Shown: piece by piece, positions 1 through 4,942 of the stretch
Layout: each line of letters starts with the position of its first letter
How positions within the stretch are numbered: position 1 is the stretch's first letter
Assembly: GCA_043806395.1 (NCBI GenBank)
Contig: JAZDHC010000327.1
Span: 1-6,295, forward strand
Length of the DNA stretch: 6,295 nt
Reading direction: 5' to 3'
Source of the DNA: CG2-30-40-21 sp043806395
Lineage (GTDB): Bacteria; UBA9089; CG2-30-40-21
Notes under the pieces: generated by a model
Databases searched by the model: none
Told to the model about the DNA's origin: nothing
Seen by the model: only the letters and a program-made list of their open reading frames with translations
Program-made: the position numbers and the translations under genes

Positions 1-130
1 CCTCCGCCAGAGGGGGACAACACAGACACAGGATAACAAAATTGGATAGCAACACCCAAATTGGGGCGATTTTCCTCAATTCCCCCTTAAAAAAGGGGGT
101 CAGGGGGTTGTAAATCTCTGTGCCTTTTAT
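1..130. other. Gene-free left edge with nested inverted repeats
   Basis: This stretch lies downstream of the FlgD-Ig-like gene and holds no open frame I would defend. It contains three small inverted repeats. CCTC (1-4) can pair with GAGG (10-13). AATTGGGG (59-66) pairs with CCTCAATT (74-81) with one mismatch. CCCCCTT (82-88) pairs perfectly with AAGGGGG (93-99). The last could help end transcription of the minus-strand gene, but no run of U follows it on that strand, so it is not called as an intrinsic terminator. Confidence 0.5.
77..111 (-). repeat. Dispersed C/G-run hairpin repeat, copy A
   Basis: Read on the minus strand the unit runs ACAACCCCC-TGA-CCCCC-TT, four T, AAGGGGG-AATT. A 7-bp perfect stem (82-88 with 93-99) closes a 4-nt loop. 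A diverged copy lies at 3060-3095 in the opposite orientation, sharing the ACAACCCCC start, the second C run, the T run and the AAGG(G/A)GGAAT end. Two copies in one 6-kb window point to a dispersed family. It carries no coding capacity. Its place just past a stop codon suggests a 3'-end or terminator-like role, which is inference. Confidence 0.6.
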
Positions 131-943
131 TTACCTCACCAGTATTATCTTCCTCATATCCTTCAAATCCCCAGCCTGTATCTGAATAATATAAACCCCG
201 GCATCACATTCTTCACCATTCTTATCCTTACCATCCCATTCTACCCAATACTTACCTGCTGGTTTGTTTTCATTTACCAATTCCTTGACTAATTCACCTG
301 TCAGGTCGTAGAGTTTTATCTTAACCGAAACTGATGAGTCAAGTTCATAGTAAATCTGCACCTTTTCACCATTTAAGGGGTGAAACAGGTTGTGGTAGGG
401 GATGAATTTATGCGAGGATTGCGATGTGGTAATACTACAAGTGGCTATGGCAATAATATTATTAGTACCTGTGCCATAAGCAGTCAGGATATACACATAG
501 GAAGTATTGGCACAAAGTGAATTGGTATCATCATAGTAGATGGTATTTTTGGGAATTGCTGAGGCTATGAGAACGCCATCCCTTTGGAGTGAATAATATT
601 CTTCCGTCTGTATGTCGTTCCATACAAGGCGAACCAAAGCGGATGAAACAGGGATAGCGGTAAAGGTTGCAAATGTTGCCTGTTGTGGAGGTAATGTCCA
701 TGCCGTAACAGTATGTGTGGGGCTGAACGATGGGGGACCACCCACGAAAGAACTCACACCTTGCAGGGAATAACTTCCACTTGCCTGCTGACCACTAACG
801 ATTATAGTTGTAGACCATTTCAGCTCATACGCCATGGCAGACTTTGCTGGATGAATAAACAGAAGGGATAAGAGGCAAAAAATAAAGAGCTTTGTAGGGA
901 CAAACCTATGTGTTTGCCCTTTGTATGGGTTGGCATGGAACAA
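131..943 (-). CDS. Secreted protein with fibronectin-III-like and FlgD Ig-like C-terminal domains
   Basis: The 270-residue product starts with an atypical n-region. A hydrophobic stretch follows (about residues 19-30, LFIFCLLSLLFI), then a probable signal peptidase site at KSA/AMA (36-38). Residues about 40-90 are Ser/Thr/Gly-rich with no recognised fold. Residues about 92-172 look like a fibronectin-III domain (VRLVWND, YYSLQRDG, the Thr/Ser-Tyr-Val-Tyr strand). Residues about 180-268 match the FlgD Ig-like or type-A sorting-like C-terminal domain (VKIKLYDLTGELVKEL, WDGKDKNGE, AGVYIIQI, KIILVR). It is probably exported and displayed or released; the true function is unknown. Its start is TTG at 943 with a poor ribosome site. 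The first codons lie inside a MITE-like insertion (891-979), so the N-terminus is probably altered and the gene may be poorly expressed. A promoter at 1029-1057 serves it. Confidence is high for the frame and C-terminal domain, low for the start. Confidence 0.8.
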   Translation of the reverse strand: MFHANPYKGQTHRFVPTKLFIFCLLSLLFIHPAKSAMAYELKWSTTIIVSGQQASGSYSLQGVSSFVGGPPSFSPTHTVTAWTLPPQQATFATFTAIPVSSALVRLVWNDIQTEEYYSLQRDGVLIASAIPKNTIYYDDTNSLCANTSYVYILTAYGTGTNNIIAIATCSITTSQSSHKFIPYHNLFHPLNGEKVQIYYELDSSVSVKIKLYDLTGELVKELVNENKPAGKYWVEWDGKDKNGEECDAGVYIIQIQAGDLKDMRKIILVR

Positions 944-979
944 TCGTTCTCGGACAGGGATGAACCCTGTCCCTACAAC
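891..979. mobile_element. MITE-like element with 11-bp inverted ends and flanking direct repeat
   Basis: The ends TTGTAGGGACA (892-902) and TGTCCCTACAA (968-978) are perfect inverted repeats. Inside are two hairpins: GGG-(A)-CAAAC (897-905) with GTTTGCCC (912-919), and a perfect 8-bp stem GGACAGGG (952-959) with CCCTGTCC (965-972). The element is flanked by AGAGC at 886-890 and again at 980-984, flush with its edges, as expected of a target-site duplication; the match extends to AGAGCT if one end base is shared. It has no coding capacity, so it would need a transposase in trans. It covers the start codon of the secreted-protein gene, whose first codons it encodes. The two-hairpin layout also resembles a REP/BIME pair, the main alternative. 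Confidence 0.65.
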
Positions 980-994
980 AGAGCTACTTCCGTC

Positions 995-1016
995 TGATGT
1001 TTGATGTTTGATGTTT
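995..1016. repeat. Heptamer tandem repeat TGATGTT, 3.1 copies
   Basis: Three exact copies of TGATGTT (995-1001, 1002-1008, 1009-1015) are followed by one more T. On the transcribed minus strand it reads AACATCA. It lies between the promoter and the MITE-like element, so it is in the leader of the secreted-protein gene or, in the older gene form proposed below, in the first codons. Three copies of 7 bp make 21 bp, which keeps the reading frame. Confidence 0.8.
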
Positions 1017-1028
1017 CATAATAATACA

Positions 1029-1057
1029 AGCATAGCATAAAACAAATAAGCTGTAAA
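1029..1057 (-). promoter_or_regulatory. Sigma-70-like promoter for the secreted-protein gene
   Basis: On the minus strand, TTTACA (1052-1057, 5 of 6 to TTGACA) is followed by 17 nt and then TATGCT (1029-1034, 4 of 6 to TATAAT). A TG one base before the -10 (TGC, 1035-1037) makes it an extended -10. A second overlapping TATGCT lies at 1034-1039 at a poor spacing of 12. Transcription would start near 1021-1023 and run through the heptamer repeat and the MITE-like element. Found by pattern only. Confidence 0.5.
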
Positions 1058-1102
1058 GTACTTTTTTCATTTTTTTCGGCAGGAGTTAACATTCAGTGGT
1101 TC

Positions 1103-1133
1103 AAAAAGACAACAGAGGATAACATCCCCCTCT
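1103..1133 (-). terminator. Weak intrinsic terminator candidate after lysS
   Basis: Four to five bases past the lysS stop, on the minus strand, AGAGG (1129-1133) pairs with CCTCT (1114-1118). An alternative inner stem is GGAT/ATCC with a GTT loop. A TCTTTTT run (1103-1109) follows after a short gap. The stem is short and the gap is unfavourable, so read-through is likely. It is the only hairpin-plus-T candidate between lysS and the next gene. Confidence 0.3.
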
Positions 1134-1137
1134 CTTG

Positions 1138-2538
1138 TTACATTGCTTCCTTCTTTAATTGCGGAAACAGAATAACATCCCGAATAGAGGCAGAATCAGT
1201 AAGCATCATAATCAATCTATCAATGCCTATCCCCAGCCCACCACAGGGCGGCATCCCATATTCAAGTGCCCGAATAAAGTCCTCATCCACATGATCCGGA
1301 TCCTGTTCAACAAACCTTTTTCTCTGATCAATTGGATCATTCAGCTCTGAATAGGCATTCCCTATCTCTTGAGAGGAAATATAGAATTCAAACCTTTCTG
1401 TAAGCTCGGCACTGTCAGGCATGGACTTTGCAAGGGGGGAAAGTATGGTTGGAAAATTAGTCACAAATGTCGGCTGAACAAGATCCTTCTCTATCTTGTG
1501 GTCAAGCACATCATCAAGCAATTCCTTGACCGAAAGTCCTTGTTGCGTAGCTATCGCCTCTATATCCTGCATCCCTGAAATCTTTGTTCCCAGGGCATTT
1601 TCCATTGCCTCATAAATCGTCACTCTTCTCCATGGAGGGGTAAAATCAAGCATTTGTCCCTGATACTCTATCTGAAGGCTCCCCTTTATACTCTGGCAAA
1701 GATGCACAACTAACTCTTCTGTCAGCCTCATCATGTCCTCATAATCAGCATAAGCCTGATAAACCTCAAGCATGGTAAACTCAGGGTTATGCCTGGTAGA
1801 AATACCCTCATTCCTGAAGTTACGATTTAATTCATAGACCCTTTCCATTCCACCAACAATTAATCTTTTAAGATACAACTCTGGTGCAACCCGCAGATAA
1901 AGATCCATGCTCAAGCTATTGTGATGGGTAACAAAGGGTTTGGCTGTTGCCCCACCAACCATGGACTGCATCATTGGGGTTTCAACTTCAAGAAAATTCT
2001 TTTTGTCCAAAAATTCCCGTATCAAACGAATAACCTTAGAGCGGGTGATGAATGTTTCCTTGACCTCATCATTAACCATCAGGTCAACATATCTCTGCCG
2101 ATACCTTGTTTCTATATCCTTAAGCCCATACCATTCCTTTGGCATGGGTCTGAGAGACTTGGAAAGGAAGACAAAATTTTCGACCAAAACCGTAACCTCA
2201 CCAGTTTTTGTCTTAAATGTTTTTCCGCGGACACCGATAAAATCACCTAATTCTAATCCACAAAATACAGCAAAATTATCCTCGTTAGCAACATCGCGAC
2301 GGATATAAACCTGAATCTTTCCATCCCTGTCCTTAAGGTTGGCAAAGGCAGACTTACCATGTTCCCTTAAAGAAACTACCCTGCCGGCAATACTTACCTC
2401 CCTTTCATCCCCTTCGCAAAACCCCTCAATCACTTCCTTTGATGAATGAGTTATTTCATACCGCGAGCCAAAGGGTGCTATGCCCATGGATTGCAAGTGT
2501 ATTAATTTTTCGTATCTTACTGGATCAATTTCGTGCAT
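1138..2538 (-). CDS. lysS: Lysyl-tRNA synthetase, class II
   Basis: This enzyme joins lysine to tRNA-Lys in the cytoplasm using ATP. The 466-residue product has the N-terminal OB-fold anticodon-binding domain (about 48-125; VSIAGRVVSLREHGKSAFANLKDRDG) and a class II catalytic core. Motif 1 is near 178-201 (NFLEVETPMM, then GGATAKPF), motif 2 at 235-260 (NRNFRNEGISTRHNPEFTMLE) and motif 3 at 427-447 (GMPPCGGLGIGIDRL). The end, IRDVILFPQLK, is typical of the family. It is slightly shorter than the common 490-510 residues, mostly at the N-terminus, with no core motif missing. The ATG at 2538 is preceded by a purine-rich but weak site (AAAAGGGCGTGAAAG). Only 19 nt separate it from hicA, so it is probably co-transcribed with hicBA and the chaperone genes. 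Confidence 0.97.
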   Translation of the reverse strand: MHEIDPVRYEKLIHLQSMGIAPFGSRYEITHSSKEVIEGFCEGDEREVSIAGRVVSLREHGKSAFANLKDRDGKIQVYIRRDVANEDNFAVFCGLELGDFIGVRGKTFKTKTGEVTVLVENFVFLSKSLRPMPKEWYGLKDIETRYRQRYVDLMVNDEVKETFITRSKVIRLIREFLDKKNFLEVETPMMQSMVGGATAKPFVTHHNSLSMDLYLRVAPELYLKRLIVGGMERVYELNRNFRNEGISTRHNPEFTMLEVYQAYADYEDMMRLTEELVVHLCQSIKGSLQIEYQGQMLDFTPPWRRVTIYEAMENALGTKISGMQDIEAIATQQGLSVKELLDDVLDHKIEKDLVQPTFVTNFPTILSPLAKSMPDSAELTERFEFYISSQEIGNAYSELNDPIDQRKRFVEQDPDHVDEDFIRALEYGMPPCGGLGIGIDRLIMMLTDSASIRDVILFPQLKKEAM

Positions 2539-2557
2539 CTTTCACGCCCTTTTATTA

Positions 2558-2788
2558 TTATTTTTGACACCAATTGAGAAAATCATCTTTTGTAGTTTCA
2601 ACATCTTTCAAAATTTTATTAGTTATTCCACGACCTAAATCTTCCCCTTTATGATCTGGAACTGTTGCTGTCCTTCCATCAGGATGTTTGAAAAATCTAT
2701 GACTCCCCTTTTGTCTTACCTGCTCAAATCCCAAAACATAAAGAAAATTCATCATCAATTTAGCTGTAATTGTTGGCATCCTATCCAT
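2558..2788 (-). CDS. hicA: HicA-family toxin (mRNA interferase)
   Basis: HicA toxins are small dsRBD-fold proteins that cleave mRNA and block translation until bound by HicB. The 76-residue product shows the family pattern: ITAKLMMNFLYVLGF helix, then VRQKGSHRFFKHPDG with the catalytic histidine at about residue 30, TATVPDHKGEDLGRGITNKIL and a C-terminal helix. No key residue is missing, so it should be active. The gene follows hicB by 8 nt, giving antitoxin-first order. ATG at 2788 is used here; the in-frame ATG at 2779 (giving MPTIT, the more usual family start) is an alternative, and neither has a strong ribosome site. Confidence 0.92.
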   Translation of the reverse strand: MDRMPTITAKLMMNFLYVLGFEQVRQKGSHRFFKHPDGRTATVPDHKGEDLGRGITNKILKDVETTKDDFLNWCQK

Positions 2789-2796
2789 AGAGCTTT

Positions 2797-3012
2797 CTAC
2801 ACCCCAACTTCAAGTTGTTGAAGAGCTACAAACTTCATAGGAATTGGCTCTTCTTCTTCAAGGCAAAGATCAATCACTTCCTTGATTCTTGGATAAATTT
2901 CTTCGAGATTCTTAGCTTGGGTATAACAACTCTTTAAGGCTGGAACTACAGCTACGAAATATCCATCTTCATCTTGTTCAATTAACACAGTAAAATTATA
3001 ATGCTTTATCAA
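2797..3012 (-). CDS. hicB: HicB-family antitoxin, short form
   Basis: HicB binds and neutralises HicA, and usually also represses its own operon. The 71-residue product carries the partial RNase H-like fold of the family: FTVLIEQDEDGYFVAVVPAL, the KSCYTQAKNLEE turn, then helix IKEVIDLCLEEEE. After that only about 15 residues remain (IPMKFVALQQLEVGV). There is no room for the usual C-terminal helix-turn-helix or ribbon-helix-helix, so it probably cannot repress by DNA binding. The start is TTG at 3012 with AGAGAGAAG just upstream; an in-frame TGA upstream excludes an earlier start. Its stop TAG is 8 nt before hicA. Confidence 0.9.
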   Translation of the reverse strand: MIKHYNFTVLIEQDEDGYFVAVVPALKSCYTQAKNLEEIYPRIKEVIDLCLEEEEPIPMKFVALQQLEVGV

Positions 3013-3059
3013 TTTTCTTCTCTCTATTCACCTAAAAATACTTTCACCACGGAGGAAGA

Positions 3060-3095
3060 ACAACCCCCTTGATCCCCTTTTGCTAAGGAGGAATG
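3060..3095 (+). repeat. Dispersed C/G-run hairpin repeat, copy B (decayed)
   Basis: Read on the plus strand this matches copy A (77-111, minus strand): ACAACCCCC, TGA(T)CCCC, TTTT, TAAGGAGGAAT. The stem is weakened (CCTT/AAGG core, then a mismatch), so it looks like an older copy. It sits 4 nt past the dnaJ stop and before hicB, marking the boundary between the chaperone genes and the toxin-antitoxin pair. It fills most of the 86-bp dnaJ-hicB spacer. Confidence 0.55.
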
Positions 3096-3098
3096 CCT

Positions 3099-4205
3099 TT
3101 ACTTAAACACATCCTTAACCTTACCCATGAATCCTTTATCCCTACCATTCAAGTCATCAAAATCCCGCAACAGTTTCTTTTGTTCTACACTTAAGCTTGT
3201 GGGGACAACCACTATTGCCCGTACGAATTGATCACCAGAACCATAACCATGAAGGGATACTATGCCCCTGCCTTTTATTCTAAAGGTGCTATGACTTTGA
3301 GTGCCTACGGGTATTTTTAATTTTATCTTTTCTCCACTTAAGGAAGGGACATCAACCTCTCCCCCCAGAGCAGCCATAACAAAGCTAATAGACACATCAC
3401 AAAATATATTATTTTCATTCCTCTTAAATGTTTCATTTTCTTGAACAATGATAACTACATAAAGATCCCCTGGGGTTCCCTGAATTGAACCAATCTCCCC
3501 CCCTCCGCTTATTCGTATCCTTGAACCAGTATCCACACCAGCTGGTATTTTCACAGTAATACTTTGAGCCTTCATAATCCTGCCTGTTCCCCGGCAGGTA
3601 ACACACGGGGTATCGATAATAGTTCCCTGACCACGACACCTGTCACATGTTCGAGCTACAGAAAAGAACCCTTGAGTAACCCTCACCTGACCGCTGCCGC
3701 CACAAGATTGACATGTTCGTTTGGTTGTACCCGGCTTTGCCCCACTGCCATTACAGGCTGAGCATCCTTCATTGCGTGAAAATTTAATTACCTTTTCACA
3801 GCCAAACGCTGCCTCTTTCAGATTAATCTCCAGATTATATTGAAGATCTGCCCCCCTTCTACTTTTTGGTCCCTCCCGTCGGCGGTTAGATGTGCCAAAC
3901 ACCCCTTCAAACAAATCACCAAATATATCCCCAAAATCAACCCCGGAAAAATCAAACCCCTGTTCAGAACCACCAGTATTAGCATGACCAAACTGATCAT
4001 ATCGTGCCCTTTTCTCTGAATCAGAAAGCACTGCATATGCCTCGCTTATCTCCTTGAATTTTTCCTCTGCAACCTTTTTACCACTTGGGTTAGCATCAGG
4101 GTGATATTGTTTTGCTAACTTTCGATAGGCTGACTTTATCTCCTCTGCCTGAGCATTTCTGCCCACACCAAGGACTTCATAATAATCTTGTTTTTGTTGA
4201 GCCAA
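3099..4205 (-). CDS. dnaJ: Chaperone protein DnaJ (type I Hsp40)
   Basis: DnaJ delivers unfolded proteins to DnaK and stimulates its ATPase. The 368-residue product has all type I parts in order: J domain (about 6-70) with HPD at 35-37; Gly/Phe-rich linker (about 71-105); four zinc motifs CSACNGSG (148-155), CQSCGGSG (165-172), CDRCRGQG (187-194) and CVTCRGTG (201-208); then two C-terminal beta-barrel substrate domains (about 215-340). Length is normal and nothing is broken. The start is TTG at 4205, set by an AGGAGT site 8 nt upstream; no in-frame ATG lies near the true N-terminus. It follows grpE by 23 nt. No dnaK lies beside it and no CIRCE operator is seen, so heat-shock control is not visible here. 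Confidence 0.97.
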   Translation of the reverse strand: MAQQKQDYYEVLGVGRNAQAEEIKSAYRKLAKQYHPDANPSGKKVAEEKFKEISEAYAVLSDSEKRARYDQFGHANTGGSEQGFDFSGVDFGDIFGDLFEGVFGTSNRRREGPKSRRGADLQYNLEINLKEAAFGCEKVIKFSRNEGCSACNGSGAKPGTTKRTCQSCGGSGQVRVTQGFFSVARTCDRCRGQGTIIDTPCVTCRGTGRIMKAQSITVKIPAGVDTGSRIRISGGGEIGSIQGTPGDLYVVIIVQENETFKRNENNIFCDVSISFVMAALGGEVDVPSLSGEKIKLKIPVGTQSHSTFRIKGRGIVSLHGYGSGDQFVRAIVVVPTSLSVEQKKLLRDFDDLNGRDKGFMGKVKDVFK

Positions 4206-4213
4206 CTCGTTTC

Positions 4214-4219
4214 ACTCCT
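4214..4219 (-). promoter_or_regulatory. Ribosome binding site deciding the TTG start of dnaJ
   Basis: AGGAGT on the minus strand, 8 nt before TTG at 4205, within AAAAGGAGTG. The same AAAAGGAGTG context and 8-nt spacing occur before the TTG of lepB, which supports both non-ATG starts. Confidence 0.75.
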
Positions 4220-4223
4220 TTTA

Positions 4224-4245
4224 AGCCTTCAGCCTTCAGCCTTCA
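4224..4245. repeat. Heptamer tandem repeat AGCCTTC, 3.1 copies, overlapping the end of grpE
   Basis: Three exact AGCCTTC copies (4224-4230, 4231-4237, 4238-4244) plus one base. On the coding strand it is GAAGGCT and supplies the last grpE codons (Lys-Ala-Glu-Gly) and the stop TGA. Because 7 is not a multiple of 3, the stop falls inside the repeat. Confidence 0.8.
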
Positions 4246-4819
4246 TTCCATCCCTGTCCTCTTGACAGGGAGGAATATTCGCCATACTCCCCTTTGAGAC
4301 AATTACCTGTGCATGTTTGATAACCTTATCAAACAGCATATATCCACCATGAATATCCTCAACAATCACATCCTCTGGATATTCTTCTGATGGAATGTGC
4401 ATTAATGCTTCATGTAACACAGGATTAAATGGAACACCAATGGTTTGCATCTTAGTCAAGCCTTGTTTTTTAAGAATATCGTTCAGTTTAGATTTTATCA
4501 GAGAGACACCCTCAAAAAAGGATTCAAGGGAGGACAGATTGGCTTTATCCACCATAGCACGGTCAAAATCGTCCAATGCAGGTATTAGCTCCTTAATCAG
4601 CATCTCATTGGACAATTGTCTATTTTCTACTAATATTCTTGCCTGTCGTTTTTTATAATTTTCAAACTCAGCCGTTACTCGTCTCAAATGTTCCAGGTAT
4701 TCATCAGCCAAACGCGTTTTTTCCTCAAGTAGAGCCGTAATATCTTGCGTCTCTACAGGAATGGTTATCTCCTCAACGAGCTCCTTCTTTTCTTCAACAT
4801 GTTTTTTTTCTTTCTTCAA
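4229..4819 (-). CDS. grpE: GrpE, nucleotide exchange factor of DnaK
   Basis: GrpE releases ADP from DnaK and works with DnaJ in the cytoplasm. The 196-residue product has a charged N-terminus, a long coiled coil (about 25-75), a four-helix-bundle segment (about 75-120) and the C-terminal beta-wing with the family signature at about 131-176 (FNPVLHEALMHIP, then GGYMLFDKVIKHAQVIVSK). The fold ends near residue 177. The last 19 or so residues (SMANIPPCQEDRDGMKAEG) are unlike the family and are encoded by a hairpin plus a heptamer repeat (4224-4276). The start is TTG at 4819; an in-frame TAA two codons upstream makes it the earliest possible, and the first ATG would remove half the coiled coil. 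Upstream GGGGGG at about 10 nt may serve as the ribosome site. The order lepB-grpE-dnaJ lacks the dnaK usually found between grpE and dnaJ. Confidence 0.95.
   Translation of the reverse strand: MKKEKKHVEEKKELVEEITIPVETQDITALLEEKTRLADEYLEHLRRVTAEFENYKKRQARILVENRQLSNEMLIKELIPALDDFDRAMVDKANLSSLESFFEGVSLIKSKLNDILKKQGLTKMQTIGVPFNPVLHEALMHIPSEEYPEDVIVEDIHGGYMLFDKVIKHAQVIVSKGSMANIPPCQEDRDGMKAEG
4245..4276. repeat. 13-bp hairpin inside the grpE 3' end
   Basis: ATTCC-A-TCCCTGTC (4245-4258) pairs with GACAGGGA-GGAAT (4264-4276) around a CTCTT loop, with one bulged base at 4250. It joins the AGCCTTC heptamer array directly. Its minus-strand GGACAGGGATG (4249-4259) also occurs on the plus strand in the MITE-like element (952-962), so the two may share ancestry. 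It codes for the atypical GrpE tail and could form a strong RNA hairpin just before dnaJ. Confidence 0.7.
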
Positions 4820-4833
4820 GTCTTAGTTACCCC

Positions 4834-4942
4834 CCAATCAGTTTCCAATCAGTTTCCAGTTCTCAGTTGTCAGTTTCCAGTTGAACTGACAACTGTCAAC
4901 TGACAACCGTCAACCGTCAACTGACAACTGTCAACTGTCAAC
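4834..4942. repeat. Heptamer repeat array with inverted arms between lepB and grpE
   Basis: From 4884 to 4942 there are eight uninterrupted 7-bp units (AACTGAC, AACTGTC, AACTGAC, AACCGTC, AACCGTC, AACTGAC, AACTGTC, AACTGTC) plus AAC. From 4857 to 4884 the motif runs the other way (CAGTTCT, CAGTTGT, CAGTTTC, CAGTTGA). Further left are two 11-bp copies of CCAATCAGTTT (4834-4844, 4845-4855). CAGTTGTCAGTT (4864-4875) and AACTGACAACTG (4884-4895) form a perfect 12-bp stem with an 8-nt loop, extendable to 17 of 21 pairs. The array begins one codon past the lepB stop and ends 14 nt before the grpE start, so it fills the spacer. It codes for nothing and is not a CRISPR array. Confidence 0.9.

Noticed and set aside
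82..99. Intrinsic terminator after the secreted-protein gene
   Set aside because: The stem is good but no T run follows on either strand; kept as a repeat hairpin.
1159..2308. Several plus-strand open frames (1159-1350, 1369-1578, 1921-2250, 1940-2308)
   Set aside because: They lie antisense to lysS, resemble no family and have composition expected of a shadow of a well-conserved gene.
3029..3057. Promoter for hicBA (TTGTTC, 17 nt, TATTTT)
   Set aside because: Only 3 of 6 and 4 of 6 matches; such pairs are expected by chance in A+T-rich DNA.
3433..4658. Open frames at 3433-3639, 3564-3761, 3818-4036, 4112-4297 and 4395-4658
   Set aside because: They overlap intact dnaJ and grpE in other frames or on the other strand, with no ribosome sites or recognisable domains.
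4894..4941. Promoters from three perfect TTGACA hexamers on the minus strand
   Set aside because: They arise from the heptamer repeat and none has an A/T-rich -10 at 16-18 nt.
4884..4942. CRISPR array
   Set aside because: The 7-bp units are contiguous with no unique spacers.
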